Source of the DNA: Lachnospiraceae bacterium
GTDB taxonomy: Bacteria; Bacillota; Clostridia; Lachnospirales; Lachnospiraceae
Length of the DNA: 43,352 bases
Direction: 5' to 3'
Assembly: GCA_022781395.1 (NCBI GenBank)
Contig: JALETS010000191.1
Span: 1-43,352, forward strand
In this document: positions 27,554-35,130 of the stretch, one piece after another
Numbering within the stretch: position 1 is the first letter of the stretch
Layout: each line of letters starts with the position of its first letter
Position numbers and translations under genes: made by a program
The notes under the pieces: generated by a model
What the model was told of the DNA's origin: nothing
The model's input: the letters and a program-made list of their open reading frames with translations, nothing else
The model's database searches: none

Positions 27554-28714
27554 TTACCTGCACGGTTTAAATCTGTCATACCGCAGCGCACTGATATCGA
27601 CTACTGTTTCTTCTCCCCTTACCATCTGGGATAACATCAGTCCCACTGCCGGTGCGGTCCCGAATCCATGACCGGTAAATCCACATGCCAGGATTAATCC
27701 GGGGGCTTCCTCCACAGGGCTTAAGAAAGGTACGCCGTCAAAAGCTTCATCCAGCCATCCGCACCAGCTTCTTACTACCTTGGCATCCTTCAAAGCCGGT
27801 ATGTATCCCTGAATAGCTCTGCAGCTTGCCGATAATGTCATGGAATTGGTAATAAGCTTAGAGGGATCGGCAAGATTGGTAGAGGGATCCACCATTTCAT
27901 CCACCGTTTCCCAGCCGGAATCCGAACCGAAGACAAAGGAGCCGTGCTTCGTCTGGTGTCCGTAGAAATCTGCCGTTGCGCATCCGAACATCACATCCGT
28001 CATAGGAGGCTGCATCTCTGTCACAAGACATTCATCTATCAATCTTGTCATCGGTACATCAACGCCGATTGTCCGCGCGATCTCTCTGCTTTCATAGCCC
28101 GCCACCAGAATGATCGTCTCTCCTTCAAATACCGTGCCGTCATTTAAGATTACTTTGCGTACTTTTCCCTTTACCTTCTGCAGGCTGTGCACAGGCGCTT
28201 CTGTATAGAACTGCACGCCCATCTCAAGCGCTCTCTTGTAATACCCAAGTGTCGTCGTAAGCGGATTGGCATGACCGTCTGTGGGACACCAGCTTGCACC
28301 AATTACGTCATCAGATAAACAGGGACATATCTCTTTGACCTCTTTCTGATCTATCATTCTGACATCAAGACCTACCGAACCAGCCGACTTGGCAAGTGCC
28401 TCAAGCTTTTTGAGATGCTCAGGAGTTTTACCCATACGAAGATTACCCTTCTGGGTATATTCTGTATCCACTCCCAACTCTTCCGATAAGGTTGGCCACA
28501 GATTCTGTATTCCGTACATCGCATAAGGAAGCTCTCTGATATCCCTGCCGGACTGTCTTACACCGCCGCCGTTTCTGGAGGAACCGCCATGTCCTATACT
28601 GTTTGATGCCTCTAATACAATCACGGATTTTGTTCCGCTTTTTGCCAGATAATAGGCTGCCGCACAACCATTTATACCGCCACCGATAATTACAACGTCT
28701 GCCACCTTACTCAT
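27554..28714 (-). CDS. FAD-dependent dehydrogenase, DAO family (catalytic beta-type subunit)
   Basis: The 387-residue protein has the N-terminal dinucleotide motif VVIIGGGINGCAAAYYLAKSG, SIGHGGSSRNGGGVRQSGRDIRELP near the flavin, and a C-terminal GLILACGFTGHGFGTAPAVGLMLSQMV. This is the DAO fold of sarcosine oxidase beta, D-amino-acid dehydrogenase and the catalytic subunit of opine oxidase, HcnC and D-hydroxyproline dehydrogenase. It probably oxidises an amine or secondary amine. The ATG at 28714 follows GGAGG and overlaps the stop of the [2Fe-2S] gene by eight bases (ATGAGTAA). It is last in the four-gene dehydrogenase unit. Confidence 0.9.
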   Translation of the reverse strand: MSKVADVVIIGGGINGCAAAYYLAKSGTKSVIVLEASNSIGHGGSSRNGGGVRQSGRDIRELPYAMYGIQNLWPTLSEELGVDTEYTQKGNLRMGKTPEHLKKLEALAKSAGSVGLDVRMIDQKEVKEICPCLSDDVIGASWCPTDGHANPLTTTLGYYKRALEMGVQFYTEAPVHSLQKVKGKVRKVILNDGTVFEGETIILVAGYESREIARTIGVDVPMTRLIDECLVTEMQPPMTDVMFGCATADFYGHQTKHGSFVFGSDSGWETVDEMVDPSTNLADPSKLITNSMTLSASCRAIQGYIPALKDAKVVRSWCGWLDEAFDGVPFLSPVEEAPGLILACGFTGHGFGTAPAVGLMLSQMVRGEETVVDISALRYDRFKPCR

Positions 28715-29039
28715 CACAGCCACCTCCGTCTTCTGCAAGTATGCACATCTCAATCGGCCTCATAGGTGCCCGCGAGCTTGCCGGGACAACCTCTGCCGGA
28801 GATACCTTTAATTCACTTGCGATAATTGCCTTTACCAATTTTCCACAGGTCTGGCCCTGGCACAGTCCCATGCCTGATCTTAAATATCTTCTCATTTCTT
28901 CCAAAGTAAAGATTCCTTCATGAACCGCTTTCCGAATCTGCCCTTTGGTTACCTCTTCACATCTGCAGACTAAGAGGTCATCATCCGGTCCTTCCACGAA
29001 AGGACCTATTTCCTGTAGTTTCGCCTGAATATCAACCAT
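28707..29039 (-). CDS. BFD-like [2Fe-2S]-binding subunit
   Basis: The 110-residue protein is a free-standing BFD-like domain: LVCRCEEVTKGQIRKAV supplies the CxC pair and GLCQGQTCGK the second pair, the usual CxC-x(n)-CxxxxC [2Fe-2S] arrangement. In HcnB, opine-oxidase A subunits and related dehydrogenases this domain is normally the C-terminus of the NAD/FAD-type subunit. Here it is a separate polypeptide, 11 bases after that subunit and overlapping the catalytic subunit by eight bases. It should pass electrons between the two flavoproteins. Confidence 0.9.
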   Translation of the reverse strand: MVDIQAKLQEIGPFVEGPDDDLLVCRCEEVTKGQIRKAVHEGIFTLEEMRRYLRSGMGLCQGQTCGKLVKAIIASELKVSPAEVVPASSRAPMRPIEMCILAEDGGGCDE

Positions 29040-29050
29040 AATCTAACCTC

Positions 29051-30631
29051 CTAAGCTTCTTTCTTATAGAATCGTGCTTTCATTACCATATCATTCGGAA
29101 CCTTTATCGTAAGCAGATAGGTATGATCAAATACCGGTGCTGTTCTGACCCTGGTCACTTCCGCATCACATACATACTGTCCGTTTCTTCCCAAAGCAAT
29201 GCCCTTATCTCCCACTTCCGGAACCGGCAGGAATTCATACGGCATCGTTACTTCGCCATATCCATCTTCCACATCCTCTTCTACCAGGAAAATTGATTGT
29301 CCTGAACAGGATGCCACACACATACCACAGCCCACACATTTCTTCTCCGGATCAATAGCCGGAAGCGATGTAATTTTCTCTCCGATCCGTATGCAGCCCA
29401 CCTTGCAGGCATCCTGACAGGGATTGCAGGGAATATTCTGGGTACATTCGATCACAGGATGTATTCCTTTCTGTCTGGTCACTCCGGGGAATCTTTCTAT
29501 TTCATCATCTGCCACAAAGCCTTTGTTCAGAAGATTCATGGAAACCTCGATACCCTCATCTGTTTTTTCCACAAGCTTTCCTCTGTTCTTCGGTGCAAAC
29601 ATACCCTGTCTTAATGTATCAAGCTGCTTCTCCAGCTCATCGATTCTTGCATCTCTTTCTTTCTCTGTTATATATCCCAGATAACATGCGATAGCGGCAC
29701 CGGACATCCTGCCCTCTATCATAGCTGAGCTTGCTTCTTCGATTCCCGATACATCTCCTGCCGCATAGATGCCCGGAACACTGGTAGCTCCATATTGATC
29801 ACACTCCGGCACATGTCCGCCCTTGGTATCGTTCATCTTAACTTCTGCCTGTTTTAACAGCTGTGACATCGGCGACAGACCGACTGCAAGACATACCGTG
29901 TCGACATCAAAATGCTTCTCTGTTCCCGGGATTACCTTCCAGTCCGACCCGACTTGTCCGATCACGACTCCGGTGACATAATCATCGCCCTCTACCCGCA
30001 CTATGGTATGGGATAAGTAAAAAGGAACGCCGCATCTGGCTATCTTGGCTGCGTGGACTCCATAGCCACCTACCCTGGGAGCCGCATCTGCAAGCGCCAC
30101 CACCTCACAGCCTGCCTGCATCAGCTGATAGCTGACAACAAGCCCGACATTTCCGGAGCCAAGCATCAGGATTCTGTTACCCGGTTTGATATGATGCAGA
30201 TTCATCATGGTCTGAGCAGCGCCGGCACCGATCACACCGGGCTTGGTCCAGCCCTCGAAATTAACCATATTCTCACTTGCACCGGTGGCAACCAGTACTG
30301 CGTCACCTTTATAATGTCTTACTTCCTCACCAACCTTAACTGTCACTTCTTTTTGGGGATACAGACCAACCACGGTAGCATTTAAAACAACCTCAACACC
30401 GTACTCTTCTGCTTCTGCAAGCAGTTCCTCTCCAATCTTAAATCCTCTGACCTTTGCCTTATGTTCTTTGGAGCCAAAGAATTTATGGATCTGTTTAAAA
30501 AGCTGTCCTCCCGGCTTTGCATTTTCATCAAAAACGACTGGTTTTAATCCTTTTTTGGCAGCTTCGATTGCTGCAGATAAACCGGCCGGGCCGGCACCAA
30601 TTACTATCATGTCATAACGTTCTATCTTCAT
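29051..30631 (-). CDS. FAD/NAD-type oxidoreductase with ferredoxin-like 2[4Fe-4S] C-terminal domain (alpha-type subunit)
   Basis: The 526-residue protein has a pyridine-nucleotide-disulfide-reductase fold: YDMIVIGAGPAGLSAAIEAAKKG (FAD), LMLGSGNVGLVVSYQL (second Rossmann site) and PGIYAAGDVSGIEEASSAMIEGRMSG. The C-terminus carries a ferredoxin-like module with CNPCQDACKVGC and CVGCGMCVASC, enough for two [4Fe-4S] clusters. It corresponds to the A/HcnB-type subunit of amine and opine dehydrogenases, with the terminal BFD domain encoded separately. The ATG at 30631 (MKIERYDM) follows GGAGAAAGAG; the upstream TTG used by the track is rejected. The ferredoxin module suggests electrons leave to an anaerobic carrier rather than oxygen. 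Confidence 0.9.
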   Translation of the reverse strand: MKIERYDMIVIGAGPAGLSAAIEAAKKGLKPVVFDENAKPGGQLFKQIHKFFGSKEHKAKVRGFKIGEELLAEAEEYGVEVVLNATVVGLYPQKEVTVKVGEEVRHYKGDAVLVATGASENMVNFEGWTKPGVIGAGAAQTMMNLHHIKPGNRILMLGSGNVGLVVSYQLMQAGCEVVALADAAPRVGGYGVHAAKIARCGVPFYLSHTIVRVEGDDYVTGVVIGQVGSDWKVIPGTEKHFDVDTVCLAVGLSPMSQLLKQAEVKMNDTKGGHVPECDQYGATSVPGIYAAGDVSGIEEASSAMIEGRMSGAAIACYLGYITEKERDARIDELEKQLDTLRQGMFAPKNRGKLVEKTDEGIEVSMNLLNKGFVADDEIERFPGVTRQKGIHPVIECTQNIPCNPCQDACKVGCIRIGEKITSLPAIDPEKKCVGCGMCVASCSGQSIFLVEEDVEDGYGEVTMPYEFLPVPEVGDKGIALGRNGQYVCDAEVTRVRTAPVFDHTYLLTIKVPNDMVMKARFYKKEA

Positions 30632-30654
30632 AATCTCTTTCTCCAATCATTGTT

Positions 30655-30972
30655 TTATTCTTGCGGTGCTGCCGATACTCCATACTGCGTCTGGACAACC
30701 ATACCCGCCTCAAGCGGTGTAATACAGGTTCTGATATTCGGCTTACCGTCCACGATCATGACACAATCGGTACATCTTCCGATGGCACAGAAGACGCCTC
30801 GCGGCTCATGGGTTTTGGCAGTATATCGATGCGCCATAACGCCTGCCGCCTTAAGCGCTGTAGCGATTGGCTCTCCCTCATATCCTTCCAGAATCTTGCC
30901 ATCATAACTAAAGGTTACTTTCTTTCTCTTAGGTGTCTCTCCTAATATTGGGTGATTTTCAATTCGCTCCAT
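30655..30972 (-). CDS. [2Fe-2S] ferredoxin-like subunit (Fer2_4 / HcnA type)
   Basis: The 105-residue protein resembles the N-terminal 2Fe-2S domain of sarcosine oxidase alpha and HcnA: FSYDGKILEGYEGEPIATALKAAGV followed by CAIGRCTDCVMIVDGKPNIRTC, a C-x4-C-x2-C-x11-C cluster. It is the small iron-sulfur subunit of the four-part dehydrogenase and the first gene of the unit. GGAGG sits eight bases before the ATG and only a few bases after the attenuator-like hairpin, so hairpin formation could influence both transcription and translation. Confidence 0.9.
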   Translation of the reverse strand: MERIENHPILGETPKRKKVTFSYDGKILEGYEGEPIATALKAAGVMAHRYTAKTHEPRGVFCAIGRCTDCVMIVDGKPNIRTCITPLEAGMVVQTQYGVSAAPQE

Positions 30973-30990
30973 ATGCTCATCCTCCTAACC

Positions 30991-31022
30991 AAAAAAAGCG
31001 CCAACGACCATGTCGCTGACGC
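30991..31022 (-). terminator. Attenuator-like hairpin in the leader of the dehydrogenase unit
   Basis: GCGTCAGCGAC-ATG-GTCGTTGGCGC followed by seven T residues on the minus strand is an 11-base-pair intrinsic terminator ending about five bases before the GGAGG of the first dehydrogenase gene. There is no room for a promoter between it and the gene, so it must lie in the leader. It may also terminate read-through from ddl, whose stop codon is at 31105. Confidence 0.8.
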
Positions 31023-31070
31023 CTTTGTCTAACTCATTTACTGATTAGACTTTACCATTATGCTTCTGTT

Positions 31071-31093
31071 TCGTATTGTAAAAATCGATACAA
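31071..31093. promoter_or_regulatory. Inverted-repeat operator, copy 2
   Basis: TCGTATTG-TAAAAAT-CGATACAA has the same 8-7-8 geometry and core as the perfect repeat at 27524..27546, with one substitution in each arm relative to that copy. It lies 99 bases upstream of the dehydrogenase unit, twelve bases after the ddl gene. Confidence 0.7.
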
Positions 31094-31104
31094 CTTAAAT
31101 TCCA

Positions 31105-32286
31105 TCATTTCTTGACGCCCTTGGCACCGGACAGATTCGCATTCTGCAAAATATTGCTGTCAAATGAGGTCAGCATATTCTTCTCCTCCCGTTCTCTCTT
31201 AAGTGCCAGCTTCACCATATCATCCAGAAGTTCTGCATAAGGCTTACCCAATGCCTCCCACAGATAGAACGCCAGAGAACCCGGAATCGGATTGATCTCA
31301 TTCACATACACCTGATCGGTATCCTTATCGATCATAAAATCAATTCGGGAAACGCCACTACAGTTGAGCACCTGGAAGGTTTTGACTGCCATCTCGCGGA
31401 TTTCTTCTCTCTTCTGCGGTGTCAGATTAGCGGGCAGTTCTCTCTTGGCCGTGCGCATGCCTTCTGATCCCGTCTTGCTTCCTGCCACATACTTATCCTC
31501 GTAGCTTAAGATTTCATCACTGGATACCGGCTCCTCGCACTCGGATGCGGCTGCTTCCTCATAATCACCCAGAACAGCACAGTTGATTTCCCGCAGATTC
31601 ATGATTGCCCGCTCCACCAGCACTTTGGGACCGAAGGTGAAGGCATATTCCAAAGCTTCTATCAAACCGTCTCTGTCTTTTGCAATCTTGATACCTACAC
31701 TGGAACCTAAGTTGACCGGTTTAACAATAACAGGATAGGTAATCCTGCCCTCTATCCTGGCAAAGGCTGCTGCCTCATCACGCTGATACTCTTTTACATT
31801 TAACGTCACACAGTCAAGAACCGGAATATCATTGTCCTTCAGCACCGTCTTCATCACGTATTTGTCCATTGTTACAGCTGATGCCATCACATCACAGCCC
31901 GCCAGGGGAATGTTGTAATGGCGAAGGAATCCCTGCAAAGAGCCATCCTCCACATTGGCACCATGCACCACCGGAAAAGCTACATCAATCTCTGCCACTA
32001 CGGAGCTGCCGAACTTCTTAACCGGATATTGTATTAACTGCACTTTGCCCTGTTCATTCATCAGAAAGACTCTCGTACTCTTCTTCAGAAGCTCCGGGAT
32101 ATTCTTATAGTTTGCAATGTCACTGATAGCCTCTCCCGTATAGAATTCATTCTCTTTGGTAATATAGATCGGAACCGGCTCATATTTTTCTCTGTTAAAT
32201 GAGTTAAAAGCCTGCAGACCGGAAATAACCGACACCTCATGCTCTACGCTCTTACCGCCAAAAAATACTCCTACTCGAATCTTCAT
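31105..32286 (-). CDS. ddl: D-alanine--D-alanine ligase
   Basis: The ATP-grasp enzyme makes the D-Ala-D-Ala dipeptide for peptidoglycan. Landmarks are VGVFFGGKSVEHEVSVISG at the N-terminus, PVVHGANVEDGSLQGFLRHYNIPLAGCDVMASAVTMDK, PVIVKPVNLGSSVGI (ATP), LSYEDKYVAGS in the omega loop and RIDFMIDKDTDQVYVNEINPIPGSLAFYLWE at the metal site. The tyrosine in LSYEDKY fits D-Ala-D-Ala rather than D-lactate specificity. The ATG at 32286 follows GGAGG; the product has 393 residues, somewhat longer than most Ddl. It follows the MurF-like gene by 26 bases, pairing dipeptide synthesis with its use. Confidence 0.95.
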   Translation of the reverse strand: MKIRVGVFFGGKSVEHEVSVISGLQAFNSFNREKYEPVPIYITKENEFYTGEAISDIANYKNIPELLKKSTRVFLMNEQGKVQLIQYPVKKFGSSVVAEIDVAFPVVHGANVEDGSLQGFLRHYNIPLAGCDVMASAVTMDKYVMKTVLKDNDIPVLDCVTLNVKEYQRDEAAAFARIEGRITYPVIVKPVNLGSSVGIKIAKDRDGLIEALEYAFTFGPKVLVERAIMNLREINCAVLGDYEEAAASECEEPVSSDEILSYEDKYVAGSKTGSEGMRTAKRELPANLTPQKREEIREMAVKTFQVLNCSGVSRIDFMIDKDTDQVYVNEINPIPGSLAFYLWEALGKPYAELLDDMVKLALKREREEKNMLTSFDSNILQNANLSGAKGVKK

Positions 32287-32312
32287 AATCTTCCTCCATT
32301 CCAAATATCAGC

Positions 32313-33908
32313 CTATGCATAGTTATCCGGCAGATCGTTCTCGATCAGTACCACTTTCTGTTTCTCACCGGGGATTGCATTCACCATCTGAAATGCCTCC
32401 TGTAAAGTATCTACCACAATCATCCTGTTGGATGGGAAGCCTGCCTCTGTCAGGCCATCCTGTATAGGCTTCGTCTGCTCCTTGCCTACCAGCACGGCAT
32501 AATCACATTTATCCGCTGCATAAACTCCCACTTCCTTATTCTCATCATACTGCTTTTCCCCCAGCTCTACCATGCCCGGTGTCATCAGGATACGCAGTTC
32601 TTTAAACATTGCAAGGGTATCCAATGCCGCCTTAAAGCCGTTCTTATTGGAATTGTAGCTGTCATCCAACAGAATACGGTTACCCTGCTTCACAAGCTGC
32701 AGCCTGTGAGCCACGCTTTCTAACTGCTTTACCGGATAAATCAGTTTATCCATGGAAATTCCAAGCGTATTGGCCACGGCGATTGCGCCGGCAATATTCT
32801 GTACATTATGATTCCCCACAAGCCTGGTATGGAATTCATACTCCTGCCCGCTTTGATCCTTCATCTTGAAGGCAGATCCTTCCGGGGAAACGGTAATATC
32901 GTAAGCGCGGTAGTCAATCTGCCCGTTGGTTCCGGCAGTCCCATAGCTTACCACCGTTTTATCCGTCAAATGATTTCTGATATATTCATTATCATAATTC
33001 AGGAATACTTTGCCTTCCTGTGGGATTGCATCTGCCAGTTCAAATTTCGTTCCGATGATATTCTCTATTGTATGAAAGCTCTGCAAATGCTGCGGCCCAA
33101 TGGAAGTAATAATGCCGTAATCCGGATGTACCAGATCACAGATCTCTTTAATATCTCCCACCTCTCTGGCTCCCATCTCACAGATGAAAATCTCATGAAA
33201 GGGTTTCATCTGCTCCCGGATTGTTCTGACCACACCTAAGGTAGTATTAAAATTACCGGGTGTATGCAGTACATTAAACTGACCGGACAAAAGTGTATTC
33301 AGGAAATACTTCACACTGGTTTTACCATAGCTTCCCGTCACACCGATAATCTTCAGATCCGGCATCTGGCTTAAAATCCGTGCCGCATCATTAATATAAT
33401 GCTGATTGATGCCCTTCTCAACCGGTCTGTTCAACAGATTCACAAGTAAGATAAGAAATGGTGTCAATAGAAACAACACAAGCAGTACAATGCCTGTCAT
33501 CTGTACGATCCGTTCTACTGCCATTCCCCGGATGATACCTGTCACCACCGGAATCACAATACCCAATACATAAATAACCGCTGTAGTAATCAGCATTCTC
33601 TTGACTCGCGGTGTATATACAAGCGGTTTCTTCGCTTTACGTGGTTTATTAACCCATATCGTCATTACATTCATCAGGCAGGCAATCATCAGACAAACCA
33701 AATTACCAACCCATAACAAAGGCAGCGATAGGATGGCATACAAACATTTGCCAAGCAATCTTCCAACATTGGAATGTACCTGCATCCATTCCCTGTATTC
33801 CCTTGGTTTATAGGAATTCTGCTGAAACATATGCGCTATATATAATTCATAACGGATGGTCCCCACCAGATAGGTGACAGACCATAGAATCATCCAACAT
33901 ACATACAT
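32313..33908 (-). CDS. Membrane-fused MurF-like Mur ligase
   Basis: The C-terminal 345 residues form the ATP-binding and C-terminal domains of a Mur ligase: IIGVTGSYGKTSVKYFL near residue 188, HTPGNFNTTLGVVRT, ICEMGAREVGDI, TSIGPQHLQSF, VGNHNVQNIAGAIAVA and LLDDSYNSNKNGFKAAL. These match MurF, which adds D-Ala-D-Ala to UDP-MurNAc-tripeptide. The usual N-terminal UDP-substrate domain is missing; residues 1-160 contain about four membrane segments. The start is uncertain: no strong ribosome binding site precedes the ATG at 33908, only AAAGG farther up. It lies between an alpha/beta hydrolase and ddl in one operon, consistent with MurF function at the membrane. Confidence 0.85.
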   Translation of the reverse strand: MYVCWMILWSVTYLVGTIRYELYIAHMFQQNSYKPREYREWMQVHSNVGRLLGKCLYAILSLPLLWVGNLVCLMIACLMNVMTIWVNKPRKAKKPLVYTPRVKRMLITTAVIYVLGIVIPVVTGIIRGMAVERIVQMTGIVLLVLFLLTPFLILLVNLLNRPVEKGINQHYINDAARILSQMPDLKIIGVTGSYGKTSVKYFLNTLLSGQFNVLHTPGNFNTTLGVVRTIREQMKPFHEIFICEMGAREVGDIKEICDLVHPDYGIITSIGPQHLQSFHTIENIIGTKFELADAIPQEGKVFLNYDNEYIRNHLTDKTVVSYGTAGTNGQIDYRAYDITVSPEGSAFKMKDQSGQEYEFHTRLVGNHNVQNIAGAIAVANTLGISMDKLIYPVKQLESVAHRLQLVKQGNRILLDDSYNSNKNGFKAALDTLAMFKELRILMTPGMVELGEKQYDENKEVGVYAADKCDYAVLVGKEQTKPIQDGLTEAGFPSNRMIVVDTLQEAFQMVNAIPGEKQKVVLIENDLPDNYA

Positions 33909-33945
33909 AGACTTCTACCAACGATACCTTTCTGCTTCCTTGCAC

Positions 33946-34716
33946 TTATGAGATCTTAAAAAAAGATTTCAACGCACTGTTGACCTTCGGTGCCTGCTCT
34001 GTAAAAGAAAAATGTCCCGCACCTTCACATACTACCAACCCGGCATCCGGGATCAGTTCTTCCATCCTTTTCGCATCAGACAATGGGGTGGCTGTATCCA
34101 GATCTCCCCATATCAATAGCGTAGGGCAGGTAACCAGGTGCATCAACGGCTCCAGATCCTCATTGACAACCTTGACAAGAGTTGCACGCATGGTGGGCGT
34201 TGCACTGTTATAATCTGCTGATCCGCGCTTGCGCCGCATGTCCTCCACCGCATCGGGATATAAGAAATGCAGTGGCTTTGTGCTCATGACTGCACGGCCG
34301 ATCTTATAAAACCGTAAGCTGACCTTCTGCCGCAGGGTTTTCTTCGGCAGAATACCCGCACTGTCGATCAGTACGGCTCTCTCAATCTCAAAGGGCAGAT
34401 TCTCTCTGGCATTCATCTTAAAAAACACTCTGCCTCCGAAAGAATGTACTACTATACTCAGCTTCTTCAGATCAAAGGAAGCAATAAACTTCAGCACAAA
34501 ATCTACATAATCATCTACACACCACGGCTCTGCGGGTTCAGATGTTTTGCCAAATCCCGGCATGTCAAGCGCTATTACTCTCTTCCCCTGTGCAAGCGTC
34601 TGAATGATACCCCGATAGAGTGTGATATTGGCGCCCCATCCATGTAAGAGCAGCACAACATCCCCTTCGCCCTCGTCGGTATAATTTACAGAAATATTAT
34701 CTATCTTCTTGATCAT
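33946..34716 (-). CDS. Alpha/beta hydrolase
   Basis: The 256-residue cytosolic protein has the complete alpha/beta-hydrolase set: oxyanion region LLLHGWGANITLYRG, nucleophile elbow VVHSFGGRVF (Ser), the acid in LIWGDLDTATPL and the histidine in CEGAGHFSF. Substrate cannot be predicted. GGAG precedes the ATG. It is 37 bases upstream of the membrane MurF-like gene and is probably the first gene of that operon, which hints at a cell-envelope ester or lactone but does not prove it. Confidence 0.88.
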   Translation of the reverse strand: MIKKIDNISVNYTDEGEGDVVLLLHGWGANITLYRGIIQTLAQGKRVIALDMPGFGKTSEPAEPWCVDDYVDFVLKFIASFDLKKLSIVVHSFGGRVFFKMNARENLPFEIERAVLIDSAGILPKKTLRQKVSLRFYKIGRAVMSTKPLHFLYPDAVEDMRRKRGSADYNSATPTMRATLVKVVNEDLEPLMHLVTCPTLLIWGDLDTATPLSDAKRMEELIPDAGLVVCEGAGHFSFTEQAPKVNSALKSFFKIS

Positions 34717-34852
34717 GAATACTCCATGGCATCTGTCTGCACCTCATGCATCCTGACTGCCTTTACTGTTCCTGCATAATAATATGTGCACTTTTTGCAT
34801 AAAACATAATTTAAGATGCACTATGATTTATCATATACCTATGCCGGTCATT

Positions 34853-34872
34853 TGGCAAATATGTTTTTGCCA
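34853..34872 (-). terminator. Candidate terminator after the 33-residue small protein gene
   Basis: TGGCAAA-aacata-TTTGCCA is a seven-base-pair hairpin 22 bases after the small-gene stop. A competing hairpin, GTTTTTGC...GCAAAAAC, overlaps it. No strong T-run follows, so this is tentative. The rest of 34717-34852 holds only A/T-rich, promoter-like sequence for the alpha/beta hydrolase. Confidence 0.35.
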
Positions 34873-34893
34873 TCTGCTATGCAAAAACTGCTC

Positions 34894-34995
34894 TTACCGT
34901 TCCAGATAATCCAAATAATCCATCTCACTGGCAAATAACATGTATGTCCCATTCACATATCCCATATACCCACTCTCAACTGCATATCCTTTCAT
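34894..34995 (-). CDS. Small tyrosine-rich protein, 33 residues, unknown function
   Basis: The frame was too short for the ORF track. AAAGGAG lies eight bases before an ATG that opens MKGYAVESGYMGYVNGTYM-LFASEMDYLDYLER and ends in TAA. Six of 33 residues are tyrosine, with a repeated GY motif and an acidic C-terminal half; there is no signal peptide or membrane segment. It lies in the otherwise gene-free 414 bases between cysteine desulfurase and the hydrolase, 60 bases after the desulfurase terminator. The strong ribosome binding site and clean frame make a real gene likely. I do not recognise the family. Confidence 0.7.
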   Translation of the reverse strand: MKGYAVESGYMGYVNGTYMLFASEMDYLDYLER

Positions 34996-35055
34996 ATCCT
35001 GTTCTCCTTTCCAAATGCTCTCTCATTTCCGAACCTTTGTTCTGTAGACAGGATA

Positions 35056-35087
35056 CAAAAAATGGAGTCCAATATTTCGGACTCCAT
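35056..35087 (-). terminator. Rho-independent terminator of the cysteine desulfurase gene
   Basis: ATGGAGTCC-gaaatatt-GGACTCCAT is a perfect nine-base-pair hairpin followed by TTTTTTG on the minus strand, about 45 bases after the stop codon of the desulfurase gene. Confidence 0.88.
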
Positions 35088-35130
35088 AAAAATATTGAGT
35101 TTCTTAATGAAATCAGTCAACTAAGTCAAT

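Noticed and set aside
27387-31060. ANTAR-type dual-hairpin antitermination site in the two leaders
   Set aside because: The order hairpin-AAAG-terminator resembles ANTAR targets, but neither loop shows the required hexaloop with A at position 1 and G at position 4, and no ANTAR protein is encoded nearby.
31105-32286. Vancomycin-resistance-type ligase (VanA/VanG-like)
   Set aside because: The omega-loop tyrosine (LSYEDKY) fits D-Ala-D-Ala ligase, and no vanH, vanX, vanT or vanR/S-type genes are present.
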